Origin: CAMNAO01 sp045605145 | GTDB lineage: Bacteria > Bacillota > Clostridia > Oscillospirales > Oscillospiraceae | Direction: 5' to 3' | Length of the DNA stretch: 64,000 nt | NCBI GenBank assembly: GCA_045605145.1 | Contig: JAZUPH010000080.1 | Span: 40,231 to 104,230, forward strand | Shown here: piece after piece, positions 34,631 through 43,871 of the stretch | How positions within the stretch are numbered: the first letter of the stretch is position 1 | How the letters are laid out: each line of letters begins with the position of its first letter | Notes under the pieces: generated by a model | What the model was told of the DNA's origin: nothing | The model's input: only the letters and a program-made list of their open reading frames with translations | Databases searched by the model: none | Program-made: the position numbers and the translations under genes

Positions 34631-35851
34631 TTACTCCATAACTACTTTGTGGTAGTTCTTCTTGCCGCGGCGGATGGTGAGACCTGCCTTGAGCGCGGCC
34701 TCATCATAGCTCTGTGCGAAGGAGGGAACCTTTTCACCGTTGACCTCAACACCGCCCTGCTCAACGGCGCGGCGTCCTTCACTGCGGCTCTTGACCAGGC
34801 CGGAGATAACAAGCAGGCTCACGATGTCACACTTGCCGTCGGTAAGCTGATCGGCGGTAATGGCAGTGGTGGGAATGTCGGCATTGGCGCCGCCGGAGAA
34901 GATGGCGCGGGATGCCTGAAGTGCCTTGTTGGCCTCTTCCTCGCCGTGGACCAGCTTGGTAAGCTCGTAACCCAGGATCTCCTTGGCCTCGTTGAGCTTG
35001 GCGTCCTTCCAGGTCTCCATCTCTTTGATCTGCTCAATGGGCAGGAAAGTGAGCATTTTGATGCACTTGATGACATCGGCGTCGCCCACGTTGCGCCAGT
35101 ACTGGAAGAACTCATAGGGAGAGGTCTTGTTGGGATCAAGCCACACGGCATTGCCGGCAGTCTTGCCCATCTTCTTGCCCTGGGAGTCGGTCAGCAGAGT
35201 GATGGTCATTGCGTGGGCGTCCTTGCCCAGCTTTTTGCGGATAAGCTCGGTGCCGCCCAGCATATTGCTCCACTGGTCGTCGCCGCCGAACTGCATATTG
35301 CAGTCATAGTTCTTGAACAGGTAGTAGAAGTCGTAGCTCTGCATAATCATGTAGTTGAACTCAAAGAAGCTCAGACCCTTCTCCATACGCTGCTTATAGC
35401 ACTCGGCGCGCAGCATATTGTTCACGGAGAAGCAGGCGCCCACCTCACGCAGCAGCTCGACATAGTTAAGGTCAAGCAGCCAGTCGGCGTTGTTGACCAT
35501 CTGTGCCTTGCCCTCGCCAAACTCGATGAACTTTTCCATCTGGCGCTTGAAGCACTCGGCGTTGTGGTCGATGTCTGCCTTGGTGAGCATTTTGCGCATA
35601 TCGGTGCGGCCGCTGGGGTCGCCGATCATGGTGGTGCCGCCGCCGATAAGGGCGATGGGCTTGTTGCCCGCCATCTGAAGGCGCTTCATAAGGGTCAGTG
35701 CCATGAAATGGCCGGCGGTAAGGCTGTCGGCGGTGCAGTCAAAGCCGATGTAGAAGGTGGCCTTGCCCTCGTTGATGAGCTGTTTTATATGCTCCTCATT
35801 AGTGACCTGGGCGATAAGACCGCGCTCTACCAGTTCTTCATAAATCTTCAT
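34631..35851 (-). CDS. tyrS: Tyrosyl-tRNA synthetase
   Basis: 406 residues from ATG 35851 (MKIYEELVERGLIAQ), with AGAGGAG upstream. Class I catalytic core: FDCTADSLTAGHFM is the HIGH-like motif, IGDPSGRTDMR and MQFGGDDQWSNM bind tyrosine and tRNA, and KMGKTAG takes the KMSKS place. A C-terminal S4 domain binds the tRNA. Charges tRNA-Tyr. No T-box leader fits in the 38 nt before it, so it is expressed with recN and the genes above. Confidence 0.96.
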   Translation of the reverse strand: MKIYEELVERGLIAQVTNEEHIKQLINEGKATFYIGFDCTADSLTAGHFMALTLMKRLQMAGNKPIALIGGGTTMIGDPSGRTDMRKMLTKADIDHNAECFKRQMEKFIEFGEGKAQMVNNADWLLDLNYVELLREVGACFSVNNMLRAECYKQRMEKGLSFFEFNYMIMQSYDFYYLFKNYDCNMQFGGDDQWSNMLGGTELIRKKLGKDAHAMTITLLTDSQGKKMGKTAGNAVWLDPNKTSPYEFFQYWRNVGDADVIKCIKMLTFLPIEQIKEMETWKDAKLNEAKEILGYELTKLVHGEEEANKALQASRAIFSGGANADIPTTAITADQLTDGKCDIVSLLVISGLVKSRSEGRRAVEQGGVEVNGEKVPSFAQSYDEAALKAGLTIRRGKKNYHKVVME

Positions 35852-35889
35852 TTTCTTTTCTCCTCTATAAGACCGGACGTGCCGGTGTT

Positions 35890-37533
35890 TCACATATTGC
35901 TTTTGTACTGCGCCGCGGCAATGATCTGCTCGGCTGCGGCGGCCCTGGTGGTGAGGGTGATGTTGTCGCCGCCGGTAAGGCGGGACAGCTCGTCCACGCG
36001 TCCGTCTTCATCAAGGTGGACGACGCTGGTGTATGTTCTGCCGCCCTGCTCGGCCTTATGCACCACATACTGCTCGTCAGCCATGGCCGCGATCTGGGGC
36101 AGATGGGTGACGCAAATGACCTGCTTGGTGCGGCTGAGACTGCCCAGCTTTTCGGCAACTCGCTGTGCCGCCACTCCGGACACGCCGGTGTCGATCTCGT
36201 CAAAGACCATGGCTTCAATCCCGTCGCCTGCGGCAAGGATGTTCTTAAGGGCAAGCATGATGCGGCTGAGCTCGCCGCCGGATGCGATGCGGCTGATGCG
36301 GCCGGGCGCCTCACCCGCGTTGGCGGACATGAGGAAGGCCACCTCGTCGCAGCCGTATGAATCAAGGCCGTCCTCCGGCTCTTCAAATGACACTTCAAAG
36401 CGGACGCCGGGCATACTCAGATCCTTAAGCTGCCCCTCCACCTCGGCCTTGAGCCTTAGTGCGGCGGCGGCACGGGCATCGGACAGGGCGCGGGCCAGCT
36501 TCTCAGCCTCTTTGCGCTGCTGCTGTGCGCGGCGGTCAAGGCGGGCCACATCTTCATCAGAACCCTCCACCGCCTCAAGATCCATGCGGGCGCTTTCCAG
36601 AGCAGACAGCATGTCATCCTCAGTGGGGCCGTACTTGCGGGACAGACGCTTTAACCTGTCCAGTCGGCCCTCCACCCGCTCCAGCTCACCGGGCGGGAAG
36701 TCAATTTCACTGCGCAGGTCGCGCAGTTTTTCGGCAATATCCTCGGCAGCAAAACGCAGGTCGCCAAGCTCCGCCGCGATCTTTCCCAGTTCTTCCGACC
36801 ATCGGGAGGCACGGCCAAGGCCGCCCTGTGCCTGGGCGATAAGGTCGACCGCGCCGTCGGACACTCCCCCGCCGCCAAGCATGGCGCTGACCGCGTTATC
36901 CACCGCGTCAACGATATGCACAGCGTTTTTCAGCAGGTCGCGCCTGTCGGAAAGCTCCTGCATTTCGCCGGGATGGATGTCGGCCTTCTCCAGTTCGTTA
37001 ATTCTGAAGCGGAGCATATCTATGCGCCGCTCTTTTTCCTCTTCATCCAGCTGCAGCTCGTCACGGCGGCGCACTGTTTCGCGCCACTGTTTATAAGCCA
37101 CGCGGTATCTGTCGACTTCACCCATAAGACCGGCATAGCGGTCAAGGCTGTCCCGGTGGCTGCTCTCATCCAAAAGCTGACGGCCGTCGTTCTGTCCGTG
37201 AATATCCAGCAGCTTTTCACCCAGCTCGCGCAGCTTTGACACGGACACGGTCTGTCCGTTTACCTTGCAGCTGCCCCGGCCGTCGGCAGTGATGCGGCGG
37301 CTGAGCTCATAACGCCCGTCCGACGTTTCAAACACCGCCTCCACCAGTGCAGCATCCGCGCCGGTACGCACCAGCTCACGGGAGGTGCGGCGGCCAAGCA
37401 CCGCGCCGATGGCGTCGATGACGATGGACTTACCTGCACCGGTCTCGCCAGTCAGCACATTAAGACCGGGCGCAAAAAGCACATCGGTCTTCTCAATAAC
37501 GGCAATATTCTCAATGTGAAGACTTAACAGCAT
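35890..37533 (-). CDS. recN: DNA repair ATPase RecN
   Basis: 547 residues from ATG 37533 (MLLSLHIENIAVIEKTD). SMC-like: Walker A LTGETGAGKS near the N-terminus, long coiled coil (about 150-370, RLRFRINELE-type heptads), signature ASGGELSRIMLAL and Walker B VFDEIDTGVSG at the C-terminus. Acts early at double-strand breaks with RecA. Follows argR, as is common in Firmicutes. Confidence 0.95.
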   Translation of the reverse strand: MLLSLHIENIAVIEKTDVLFAPGLNVLTGETGAGKSIVIDAIGAVLGRRTSRELVRTGADAALVEAVFETSDGRYELSRRITADGRGSCKVNGQTVSVSKLRELGEKLLDIHGQNDGRQLLDESSHRDSLDRYAGLMGEVDRYRVAYKQWRETVRRRDELQLDEEEKERRIDMLRFRINELEKADIHPGEMQELSDRRDLLKNAVHIVDAVDNAVSAMLGGGGVSDGAVDLIAQAQGGLGRASRWSEELGKIAAELGDLRFAAEDIAEKLRDLRSEIDFPPGELERVEGRLDRLKRLSRKYGPTEDDMLSALESARMDLEAVEGSDEDVARLDRRAQQQRKEAEKLARALSDARAAAALRLKAEVEGQLKDLSMPGVRFEVSFEEPEDGLDSYGCDEVAFLMSANAGEAPGRISRIASGGELSRIMLALKNILAAGDGIEAMVFDEIDTGVSGVAAQRVAEKLGSLSRTKQVICVTHLPQIAAMADEQYVVHKAEQGGRTYTSVVHLDEDGRVDELSRLTGGDNITLTTRAAAAEQIIAAAQYKSNM

Positions 37534-37577
37534 ATACAACGCCCCACAGTTAAGATCGGTTTCGTGCCCCGCCGGAT

Positions 37578-38030
37578 TCAGCGGCGGGCGAGGTCTTCAA
37601 CTATCTTTCTGAACGCCTGGGCCGCGTCGTTGTCGACCATGGCCAGAAATGCGGTGTCGTCACCGGCCAGGGTACCCACAAGGCCGTCAATATCCATATG
37701 GTCGATGGCGCTGCAGGCGGCGGAGGCAAGACCGGGCAGGGTCTTGATGACAACCAGGTTCTGGGCGCAATGAACAGCCACAACACTCTCTTTGAATATG
37801 GCGCGCAGCTTGTCAAAATGGTTGCTGCGCTCACCGGCGGCAACGGCATAGCGGTACACGCCGGAGGGGCTGAACTCTTTGACCAGATTCAGCTCTTTAA
37901 TATCGCGGGACACGGTCGCCTGAGTGCTTTTAAGACCGGCGGCGTTGAGTGCCTCGAGAAGCTGGTTCTGGGTGCTGATGTCGCTGTTGCGGATAAGATC
38001 CAGAATAACACGCTGTCTGTTCTGCTTCAT
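37578..38030 (-). CDS. argR: Arginine repressor ArgR/AhrC family
   Basis: 150 residues from ATG 38030, which overlaps the nadK stop. N-terminal winged helix (QNQLLEALNAAGLKSTQATVSRDIKELNLVK) and C-terminal hexamerisation/arginine-binding domain with GTLAGDDTAFLAM, the GDDT motif that contacts L-arginine. Controls arginine synthesis and use; no arg gene is in the window. The nadK-argR-recN order is a known Firmicute arrangement. Confidence 0.95.
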   Translation of the reverse strand: MKQNRQRVILDLIRNSDISTQNQLLEALNAAGLKSTQATVSRDIKELNLVKEFSPSGVYRYAVAAGERSNHFDKLRAIFKESVVAVHCAQNLVVIKTLPGLASAACSAIDHMDIDGLVGTLAGDDTAFLAMVDNDAAQAFRKIVEDLARR

Positions 38031-38872
38031 CACTGTTCCCCTAACTTTCTGCTTACTTTATCGTAAAAACTCATTTCTTTCACGGATATAAACCCGGCGT
38101 ATATATCAGAGCGGCTGATGCGTATCTCGTCCCCGCCGGCAAGGGTGAAGGGCGCGTTGCCGTCAACGGCAAGACCGATCAGTCGTCCGTCCGGATCAAG
38201 TGGGGTAAGAGTAACCACGCGCTGTGCCGACAGCACCATACTGCGCGACAAAAGCTCATGGGCGCATACGGGCGTGACAATTATATTCTCCGCCGTGGGC
38301 TCAACAATCGGGCCGCCGGCAGACATTGAATATGCTGTGGAACCGGTGGGTGTGGCGCAGACCACGCCGTCACCGGAGAAATGGCTGAGCGATCTGCCGT
38401 CGGCACTGACTTTTACGCCGATCATACGAAGGTAGCCGTGTACAGCAACCTCATTAAGGGCGCTGTCCGTATATACGATGCTGCCGCCGCGCCTTACCGA
38501 TACATCCAGCATCATGCGCCGCTGTATCGTAAAATCGCCGTCCAGCGCCTTTACGGCAAGGTGCAGTTCGTCCCGCTCCAGCTCCATCATGAAGCCCTTG
38601 TTACCAAGATTGATGCCCAGCACGGGCACATTTGCCAGCGCCGCGGTTCTGGCGACCTGCAGCATTGTTCCGTCACCACCCAGGGCGATGACCGCCCAGG
38701 CACCCTTAAGCCGCGCGGCAAATTCCAGCCTGCCGCCCTGGTTGAGCATACTGTGGGACACGGGGCAAACGGTGGCGGTATATCCGGCCCCGGACAGAAG
38801 CGCACACAGGCGGGAGGTGATCTCAAGCTCGCTGTCGCGCTCAATATTAGGGCAAACGATTACCTTTTTCAC
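38030..38872 (-). CDS. nadK: NAD kinase
   Basis: 280 residues; start GTG 38872 overlaps the tlyA stop. ATP/polyphosphate site IALGGDGTMLQ, then INLGNKGFM, ALNEVAVH (Asn-Glu that bind the nicotinamide ribose), GDGVVCATPTGSTAYSMSAGGP. Phosphorylates NAD to NADP. Confidence 0.95.
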   Translation of the reverse strand: MKKVIVCPNIERDSELEITSRLCALLSGAGYTATVCPVSHSMLNQGGRLEFAARLKGAWAVIALGGDGTMLQVARTAALANVPVLGINLGNKGFMMELERDELHLAVKALDGDFTIQRRMMLDVSVRRGGSIVYTDSALNEVAVHGYLRMIGVKVSADGRSLSHFSGDGVVCATPTGSTAYSMSAGGPIVEPTAENIIVTPVCAHELLSRSMVLSAQRVVTLTPLDPDGRLIGLAVDGNAPFTLAGGDEIRISRSDIYAGFISVKEMSFYDKVSRKLGEQ

Positions 38873-39672
38873 GCCTTTTCCAGCCTCTCTCTCGCAGCCT
38901 CGGCCACGGCGGCAGGATCAAGCCGGCACTCATTACCGTCGGGTGCGACCAGCCAGCCGAGAAATTCAATATTCCCCTCGGGTCCGCGGACGGGAGAGTA
39001 GTCAAGCCCGGCGCACTTAAAACCCGCAGCGGCAGAATAGGCCAGGAAGTTTTCCAGCACCTCAATACGCACAGCATTGTCACGCACCACGCCCTTTTTG
39101 CCCACCTTCTCCTTCCCCGCTTCAAACTGGGGTTTAATAAGGCAACAGATCTGGCCGTCGGGCGTGAGGATATTGCGGATGACGGGAAGCACCAGGGAAA
39201 GGGAGATAAAACTCAGATCCATAACGCACAAGGAGGGTGCGTAGGGCAGCATTTCGGGGGTGAGATGGCGCACATTTGTCCGCTCCATCACGGTGACGCG
39301 CTCATCATTGCGCAGGGACCAGGCAAGCTGACCGTAGCCCACATCAACGCTGACAACATGCTTTGCGCCCCGCTTTAACAGGCAGTCGGTAAAGCCGCCG
39401 GTGGACGCGCCGCAGTCGATACATTCCAGACCGGCAGGGTCAACACCGAAGCAGTCCAGCGCCTTTTCCAGTTTAAGTCCGCCGCGGCTGACGAATTTCA
39501 GGCCGCTGCGCACCTCAGGCACGGTGTCATCGGTCACGGGCTGACCGGCTTTGAGCGCCTTGACGCCGCCGATATAAACTTCACCGCTCATAATCAGTGC
39601 CTGTGCCGCGGCACGGCTGGGCGCAAGGCCAAGCTCGGTCATGAGCACATCAAGTCGCTTCTTCTCGCTCAT
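38869..39672 (-). CDS. tlyA: TlyA family rRNA 2'-O-methyltransferase / hemolysin-like
   Basis: 267 residues. N-terminal S4 RNA-binding domain (LDVLMTELGLAPSRAAAQAL), then a FtsJ-type methyltransferase with the SAM site IDCGASTGGFTDCLL and SVDVGYGQLAW, and LIKPQFEAGKEKVGKKG with the KDKE-type Lys. TlyA proteins methylate riboses in 16S/23S rRNA (capreomycin susceptibility in mycobacteria). First visible gene of the tlyA-nadK-argR-recN-tyrS unit. Confidence 0.93.
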   Translation of the reverse strand: MSEKKRLDVLMTELGLAPSRAAAQALIMSGEVYIGGVKALKAGQPVTDDTVPEVRSGLKFVSRGGLKLEKALDCFGVDPAGLECIDCGASTGGFTDCLLKRGAKHVVSVDVGYGQLAWSLRNDERVTVMERTNVRHLTPEMLPYAPSLCVMDLSFISLSLVLPVIRNILTPDGQICCLIKPQFEAGKEKVGKKGVVRDNAVRIEVLENFLAYSAAAGFKCAGLDYSPVRGPEGNIEFLGWLVAPDGNECRLDPAAVAEAARERLEKA

Positions 39673-39850
39673 CTGAAACCTTTCCTGCGGGATGAATATC
39701 GTGAATATCCCGCGACCAAAAGCCGGCAGATCGTCACAGCACCGGCATTATACATAACTTTGCATATTATACAACATCATATCCATATCCGCAAGGGGTA
39801 AAACAGGCGGATATCCACTCTAAAACGGACACATGAGGCCGATGCAGGTA

Positions 39851-39880
39851 TTGACAATGCCGCCGGGATGAATATATTAT
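39851..39880 (+). promoter_or_regulatory. Promoter of the 194-residue zinc-ribbon gene
   Basis: TTGACA (39851-39856), 18-nt spacer, TATTAT (39875-39880), 40 nt before the GTG start. Confidence 0.65.
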
Positions 39881-39919
39881 CAGTTATATGTTACACTGAT
39901 CTTCACCGGAGGATATGCC

Positions 39920-40504
39920 GTGCAAAAGTGTCCCGTGTGTTCAAAAAAAACGGATGACAGCCGTCATTACTGCCCCAGATGCGGCGCCGCACTGATATCG
40001 GCGGCGGTGGACGATGATGCGCCCCGGGACAGAGCGGAAAAAGACAAGGCGGCAAAAAGCCGCCTTACCGTGATTATTTCGATAGTATGTCTCATCGCCA
40101 TATTGCTGACTGCACTGCTCATCCCCGGACAGCGCGGATACACCGACGCGGAGCTACTGACGGAGGAGTATCTGGCTCTGTTTGCAGCGGGTAAGAGCGA
40201 CAAAATAGCGAAGCTGTTTCTGCCCGAGCTTATTGATGCATCGGAGCTTTCTGCCCTCGACCTGTGGAGTGAGGTTTACGGCGTGTCATTCGAGAAAATC
40301 GGCATATATGATGTTACCGACAGCAGCCCGATGGATGCTGACAGTATGCGCCGTGAGCTGCGCAACAGCTACGGAATTGAGCCCGGGATTAGCGATTATA
40401 CCCGCCTGCTGGCAGGAATCATCGTCCAGGGCAGTGATCTGTGGCTGCAGCTGGATCTGGTAATGGTGGACGGATACTGGTACATCTGCTGGGTGCGGTA
40501 TTAA
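39920..40504 (+). CDS. Zinc-ribbon single-pass membrane protein
   Basis: 194 residues. Start is GTG 39920 with GGAGG 7 nt upstream (an ATG at 39914 is in another frame). CxxC(10)CxxC zinc ribbon at the very start (CPVCSKKTDDSRHYCPRC), a basic linker, one membrane segment (about 48-68) and an extracytoplasmic domain of about 120 residues (YTDAELLTEEYLALFAAGKS, LDLVMVDGYWYICWVRY). Same architecture as the proteins at 4115-7017 and 58617-60629. Its stop overlaps the stop of the convergent sirtuin gene. Confidence 0.8.
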   Translation: MQKCPVCSKKTDDSRHYCPRCGAALISAAVDDDAPRDRAEKDKAAKSRLTVIISIVCLIAILLTALLIPGQRGYTDAELLTEEYLALFAAGKSDKIAKLFLPELIDASELSALDLWSEVYGVSFEKIGIYDVTDSSPMDADSMRRELRNSYGIEPGISDYTRLLAGIIVQGSDLWLQLDLVMVDGYWYICWVRY

Positions 40505-41226
40505 AGCCGGGCCATCACTTCACCAATATTGCCGTTTATGACAAGGTCCGCGCCCGCGTCCAGGGCCGTGGGATCACGGTTTATAAGCACCAGCCGCTTG
40601 CCCCGGTAGTAATTGACCAGTCCCGCGGCGGGATACACGACAAGGGATGTGCCGCCGATGATGAGCACACCCGCACGGCGGATGGCGGAAATCGAACGAC
40701 TCACCACCCCGTCGTCCAGCCCCTCTTCATACAGCACGATGTCCGGTCGGATATTGCCGCCACAGCCGCAGCGCGGTATCCCATCAGTATCCATGATATA
40801 TCTGCCGGGGTACTCTTTGCCGCAGTGGGCGCAGCGGTTGCGCCACAGGGTTCCGTGCAGCTCATACACGGTTTTGCTGCCCGCTTTCTGGTGCAGGCCA
40901 TCGATATTCTGAGTGATGACGGCGCTCAGCTTCCCTTCCCGCTCCAGCTGAGCCAGCTTGATATGGGCGGCATTGGGCTGGGCGTCGAACACATCCAGTT
41001 TATCCCGGTAAAAACGGTAAAAGACCTGAGGATTCGCCTCAAAAAAGCTGTGGCTTATAATAGTCTCCGGCGGGAAATCGTATTTCTGGTTATAAAGGCC
41101 GTCCACACTGCGAAAGTCGGGTATCCCGCTTTCCGTGGAAACGCCGGCGCCGCCAAAGAAGGCCACCGAATCCGCCTCATCTATCCACCTTTTAAGGGTG
41201 GATATTTTTTCATCCATAGTCTGCAT
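40501..41226 (-). CDS. NAD-dependent protein deacylase (sirtuin)
   Basis: 241 residues of class III/U-like sirtuin. NAD site GAGVSTESGIPDFR, QNIDGLH, catalytic His in YELHGTL, zinc site CAHCGKEY with CGCGG (four Cys), GGTSLVVYPAAGLVN and LVLINRDPT near the C-terminus. Removes acyl groups from Lys and releases nicotinamide and O-acyl-ADP-ribose. Alone between convergent genes. No partner suggesting an anti-phage role is present. Confidence 0.94.
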   Translation of the reverse strand: MQTMDEKISTLKRWIDEADSVAFFGGAGVSTESGIPDFRSVDGLYNQKYDFPPETIISHSFFEANPQVFYRFYRDKLDVFDAQPNAAHIKLAQLEREGKLSAVITQNIDGLHQKAGSKTVYELHGTLWRNRCAHCGKEYPGRYIMDTDGIPRCGCGGNIRPDIVLYEEGLDDGVVSRSISAIRRAGVLIIGGTSLVVYPAAGLVNYYRGKRLVLINRDPTALDAGADLVINGNIGEVMARL

Positions 41227-41255
41227 AACAAAGCCTTCCCTTCCATCGGATCAAA

Positions 41256-41287
41256 ACAGGCAGCCCGGCGGTATCCCGTCGGGCTGT
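41256..41287 (-). terminator. Likely terminator of guaB
   Basis: CAGCCCG (41261-41267) pairs with CGGGCTG (41280-41286) on the minus strand with further inner pairs, followed by CTGTTTTG. Confidence 0.55.
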
Positions 41288-41301
41288 ATTGTTAAAAAAT
41301 G

Positions 41302-42807
41302 TTAATTTCTGGTGACCGGGTTGTCCTTGAGAAGCACATCATGTGCTCCGCCCTCAACAATAGAGGTGGAGGACACGAGGGTGATCTTGGCCTTCTTCTG
41401 CAGCTCGGGAATGGTCAGCGCGCCGCAGTTGCACATGGTGGAGCGAACCTTCAGCAGGGTCGCGGCCACATTATCATGCAGGGGGCCGGCATAGGGAACG
41501 TAGGAGTCGACGCCCTCAACAAAGCTGAGCTTTGCATCGCCGCCCATGTCATAGCGCTGCCAGTTGCGGGCGCGGGCAGAGCCTTCGCCCCAGTACTCTT
41601 TCATGAAGCTGCCGTTGATGTTGACCTTGTTTGTGGGGCTCTCATCGAAGCGGGCAAAGTAGCGGCCCAGCATCAAAAAGTCAGCGCCCATTGCAAGGGC
41701 AAGAGTCAGATGATAGTCATGTACGATGCCGCCGTCGGAGCAGACGGGAACATAAATGCCGGTCTCCTCAAAATACTTGTCTCTCTCCTGACAGACGTCA
41801 ATGAGAGCGGTGGCCTGACCGCGGCCGATACCCTTCTGCTCACGGGTGATGCAGATGGAGCCGCCGCCGATGCCCACCTTGACAAAGTCGGCACCCGCCT
41901 CGGCAAGGAAGCGGAAACCGTCACCATCGACCACGGTGCCGGCGCCGACCTTGGCGCTGTCGCCGTAGTGGGCACGGATCCATTTGAGGGTGATGCGCTG
42001 CCACTCACTGAAGCCCTCGGAAGAGTCGATGCACAGAACATCGGCGCCCGCCTCTACCAGTGCGGGGACGCGATCGGCATAGTCGCGGGTGTTGATACCG
42101 GCGCCGACCACATACTTCTTATGAGCATCAAGCAGCTCGTTGGGGTTTTCTTTATGTGAATCATAGTCCTTGCGGAACACGAAATACACCAGTCTGCCCT
42201 CATCGTCCACGATGGGCAGGGTGTTGATCTTGTGATCCCAGATGATGTCGTTGGCTTCTTTAAGAGATGTGCCCAGTGGGGCGGTGACCAGCTTATCCAG
42301 CGGGGTCATGAAGGAAGAGACCTTCTCATCGCCGGTCATACGGGTGACACGGTAGTCACGGCGGGTGACCATACCCAGCAGCTTGCCGTTGGGGGTGCCA
42401 TCCTCGGTGACGGCGGCGGTGGAGTGGCCGGTAGTATTGGCGCGGTAGATGACGTCCTTAAGGGTATCATCGGGGCGCAGATTGTTGTCGCTGGTGACAA
42501 AGCCGGCCTTATTGGCCTTTACACGAGCGACCATGGCCGCCTGATCTTCGATAGTCTGGGAGCCGTAGATAAAGGACACGCCGCCTTCCCTTGCAAGGGC
42601 GACAGCCATGTTCTCACCGCTGACAGACTGCATTATGGCGGAGACCATGGGGATATTCATACTGATTGCCGGCTCTTCCCCGCACTTATACTTGACCAGG
42701 GGGGTACGCAGACTTACATTGGCGGGAATGCAGTCGGTGCCGGAGTAGCCGGGGATAAGAAGATATTCGCTGAATGTACGGGACGGTTCGGGAAGAATGA
42801 TTGCCAT
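41302..42807 (-). CDS. guaB: IMP dehydrogenase
   Basis: 501 residues. TIM barrel with a two-CBS insertion (about 100-225; GHSTAAVTEDGTPNGKLLGM, INTLPIVDDEGRLVY). Catalytic loop GIGGGSICITREQKGIGRGQ with the Cys nucleophile; this -GGGSICIT- form differs from the common GPGSICTT. Also DSSEGFSEWQ, SDGGIVHDYH and MLGRYFAR. Converts IMP to XMP for guanine nucleotides. AGAAGGAG precedes the ATG. Expressed from its own promoter. Confidence 0.93.
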   Translation of the reverse strand: MAIILPEPSRTFSEYLLIPGYSGTDCIPANVSLRTPLVKYKCGEEPAISMNIPMVSAIMQSVSGENMAVALAREGGVSFIYGSQTIEDQAAMVARVKANKAGFVTSDNNLRPDDTLKDVIYRANTTGHSTAAVTEDGTPNGKLLGMVTRRDYRVTRMTGDEKVSSFMTPLDKLVTAPLGTSLKEANDIIWDHKINTLPIVDDEGRLVYFVFRKDYDSHKENPNELLDAHKKYVVGAGINTRDYADRVPALVEAGADVLCIDSSEGFSEWQRITLKWIRAHYGDSAKVGAGTVVDGDGFRFLAEAGADFVKVGIGGGSICITREQKGIGRGQATALIDVCQERDKYFEETGIYVPVCSDGGIVHDYHLTLALAMGADFLMLGRYFARFDESPTNKVNINGSFMKEYWGEGSARARNWQRYDMGGDAKLSFVEGVDSYVPYAGPLHDNVAATLLKVRSTMCNCGALTIPELQKKAKITLVSSTSIVEGGAHDVLLKDNPVTRN

Positions 42808-42922
42808 ATGATATCTCCTTCTTTCTTTGGATATGTACTTTATTTTATATAAATAATCAACAAAACAACGCTAAATAGTTACAAGAATACCGAGGGACAA
42901 GCGCCCCTCGGCTCTTTAACAT

Positions 42923-42951
42923 ATTATAGTACCGCACCCGCCCACTGTCAA
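42923..42951 (-). promoter_or_regulatory. Promoter of guaB
   Basis: TTGACA (42946-42951), 17-nt spacer, TATAAT (42923-42928) on the minus strand: a near-consensus pair. The leader of about 110 nt contains a small CCGAGGG/CCCTCGG hairpin (42890-42911). Confidence 0.85.
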
Positions 42952-43010
42952 GGCGATATTCGGCACAAAAATGCGTCATTTAAGGCGGGTCATGTTTGTC
43001 GATTTGGCGG

Positions 43011-43844
43011 TCAGCCAGCCCCGCTTCTTATATGGTAGAACATATATTGCTGGGCAACACCGGCATACTGCCCGAACACTTTTGGGTCAAGTCCGTCGGG
43101 ATAGTGGGCCTTTATCGCCTGCTTCATCCATGTATCCACGGGAAAAGCCTCGGGTATGCGAAGGGAGAACAGCATGGCGCAGCTGGCCACCTTGACCCCC
43201 ACACCGTTGAGGGCCGTAAGCGCCTTCATCGCCGCAACGGGGTCGGCTGCACCCAGAGCATCCAGGTCAAGCCGCCCATTGACAATCTCCCCGGCGGCTG
43301 CGGTGACATAGGGTGCGCGGTAGCCGCTGCGCAGGGCAGAAAGCTCATCAGCCGTCATTGCCAGCACTTTTTCCGGAGATGGGAAGGTGTAATAGACACC
43401 GCCCATGTACTCCACCCGCTCTCCTGCCGTTTGGCACAGACGCTCAACAATGGCGCTGATGCGCGGGATATTGTTGCACTGGGAGAAGATGAAAGAGCAC
43501 AGCGCCTCCCACCTGTCCTGATTGAGTATTCTTATGCCCCGTCCGTAGTCGCAGGCGGCGCGCATATAGTCGTCGATAGCCACACTCTCGCGGATGGCGG
43601 CGTAGTCGCGGCCAAGGTCGAAATAGTCGTACCACAGCCGGCTAAACTCGTCCGGCGTGGTGAAAAAAGTCACCTCGTCACCCTTCTGCTCCACACGCAG
43701 GGCGTGACCCAGCGCCACGCCCAGCCAGCTTCCGTCCTGCTGATGATGCCAGCGGAAGCACTGACCGCAGGTGAATATTTTTTCGGCGTCAAAATCCTCA
43801 TTGCCGCGCATGACTACCCGGTGGGGGAAATACTCAAAATTCAC
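43011..43844 (-). CDS. ogg: 8-oxoguanine DNA glycosylase (OGG1 family)
   Basis: 277 residues; start GTG 43844 with GAGGTAA upstream. N-terminal domain with FTCGQCFRWHHQQDGSW, glycosylase core with FIFSQCNNIPRI, helix-hairpin-helix LNGVGVKVASCAML holding the catalytic Lys (GVxxKVA), and the catalytic Asp in FPVDTWMK. Removes 8-oxoguanine from DNA and nicks the strand. It sits 27 nt after the glycerate kinase gene on the same strand, possibly cotranscribed. Confidence 0.93.
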   Translation of the reverse strand: MNFEYFPHRVVMRGNEDFDAEKIFTCGQCFRWHHQQDGSWLGVALGHALRVEQKGDEVTFFTTPDEFSRLWYDYFDLGRDYAAIRESVAIDDYMRAACDYGRGIRILNQDRWEALCSFIFSQCNNIPRISAIVERLCQTAGERVEYMGGVYYTFPSPEKVLAMTADELSALRSGYRAPYVTAAAGEIVNGRLDLDALGAADPVAAMKALTALNGVGVKVASCAMLFSLRIPEAFPVDTWMKQAIKAHYPDGLDPKVFGQYAGVAQQYMFYHIRSGAG

Positions 43845-43871
43845 TGTTTACCTCGAAATATGTATGGAGAA

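Noticed and set aside
35852..35889. T-box leader before tyrS
   Set aside because: Only 38 nt separate tyrS from recN; no specifier loop or T-box motif fits.
40501..41226. Sirtuin as part of an anti-phage system (Thoeris, SIR2-HerA, DSR)
   Set aside because: It is a short stand-alone deacylase with an intact zinc site and no partner helicase, Argonaute or TIR gene nearby.
42808..42930. Purine riboswitch in the guaB leader
   Set aside because: The leader holds only one small hairpin (42890-42911); the three-way junction and conserved loops of a purine riboswitch are not visible.
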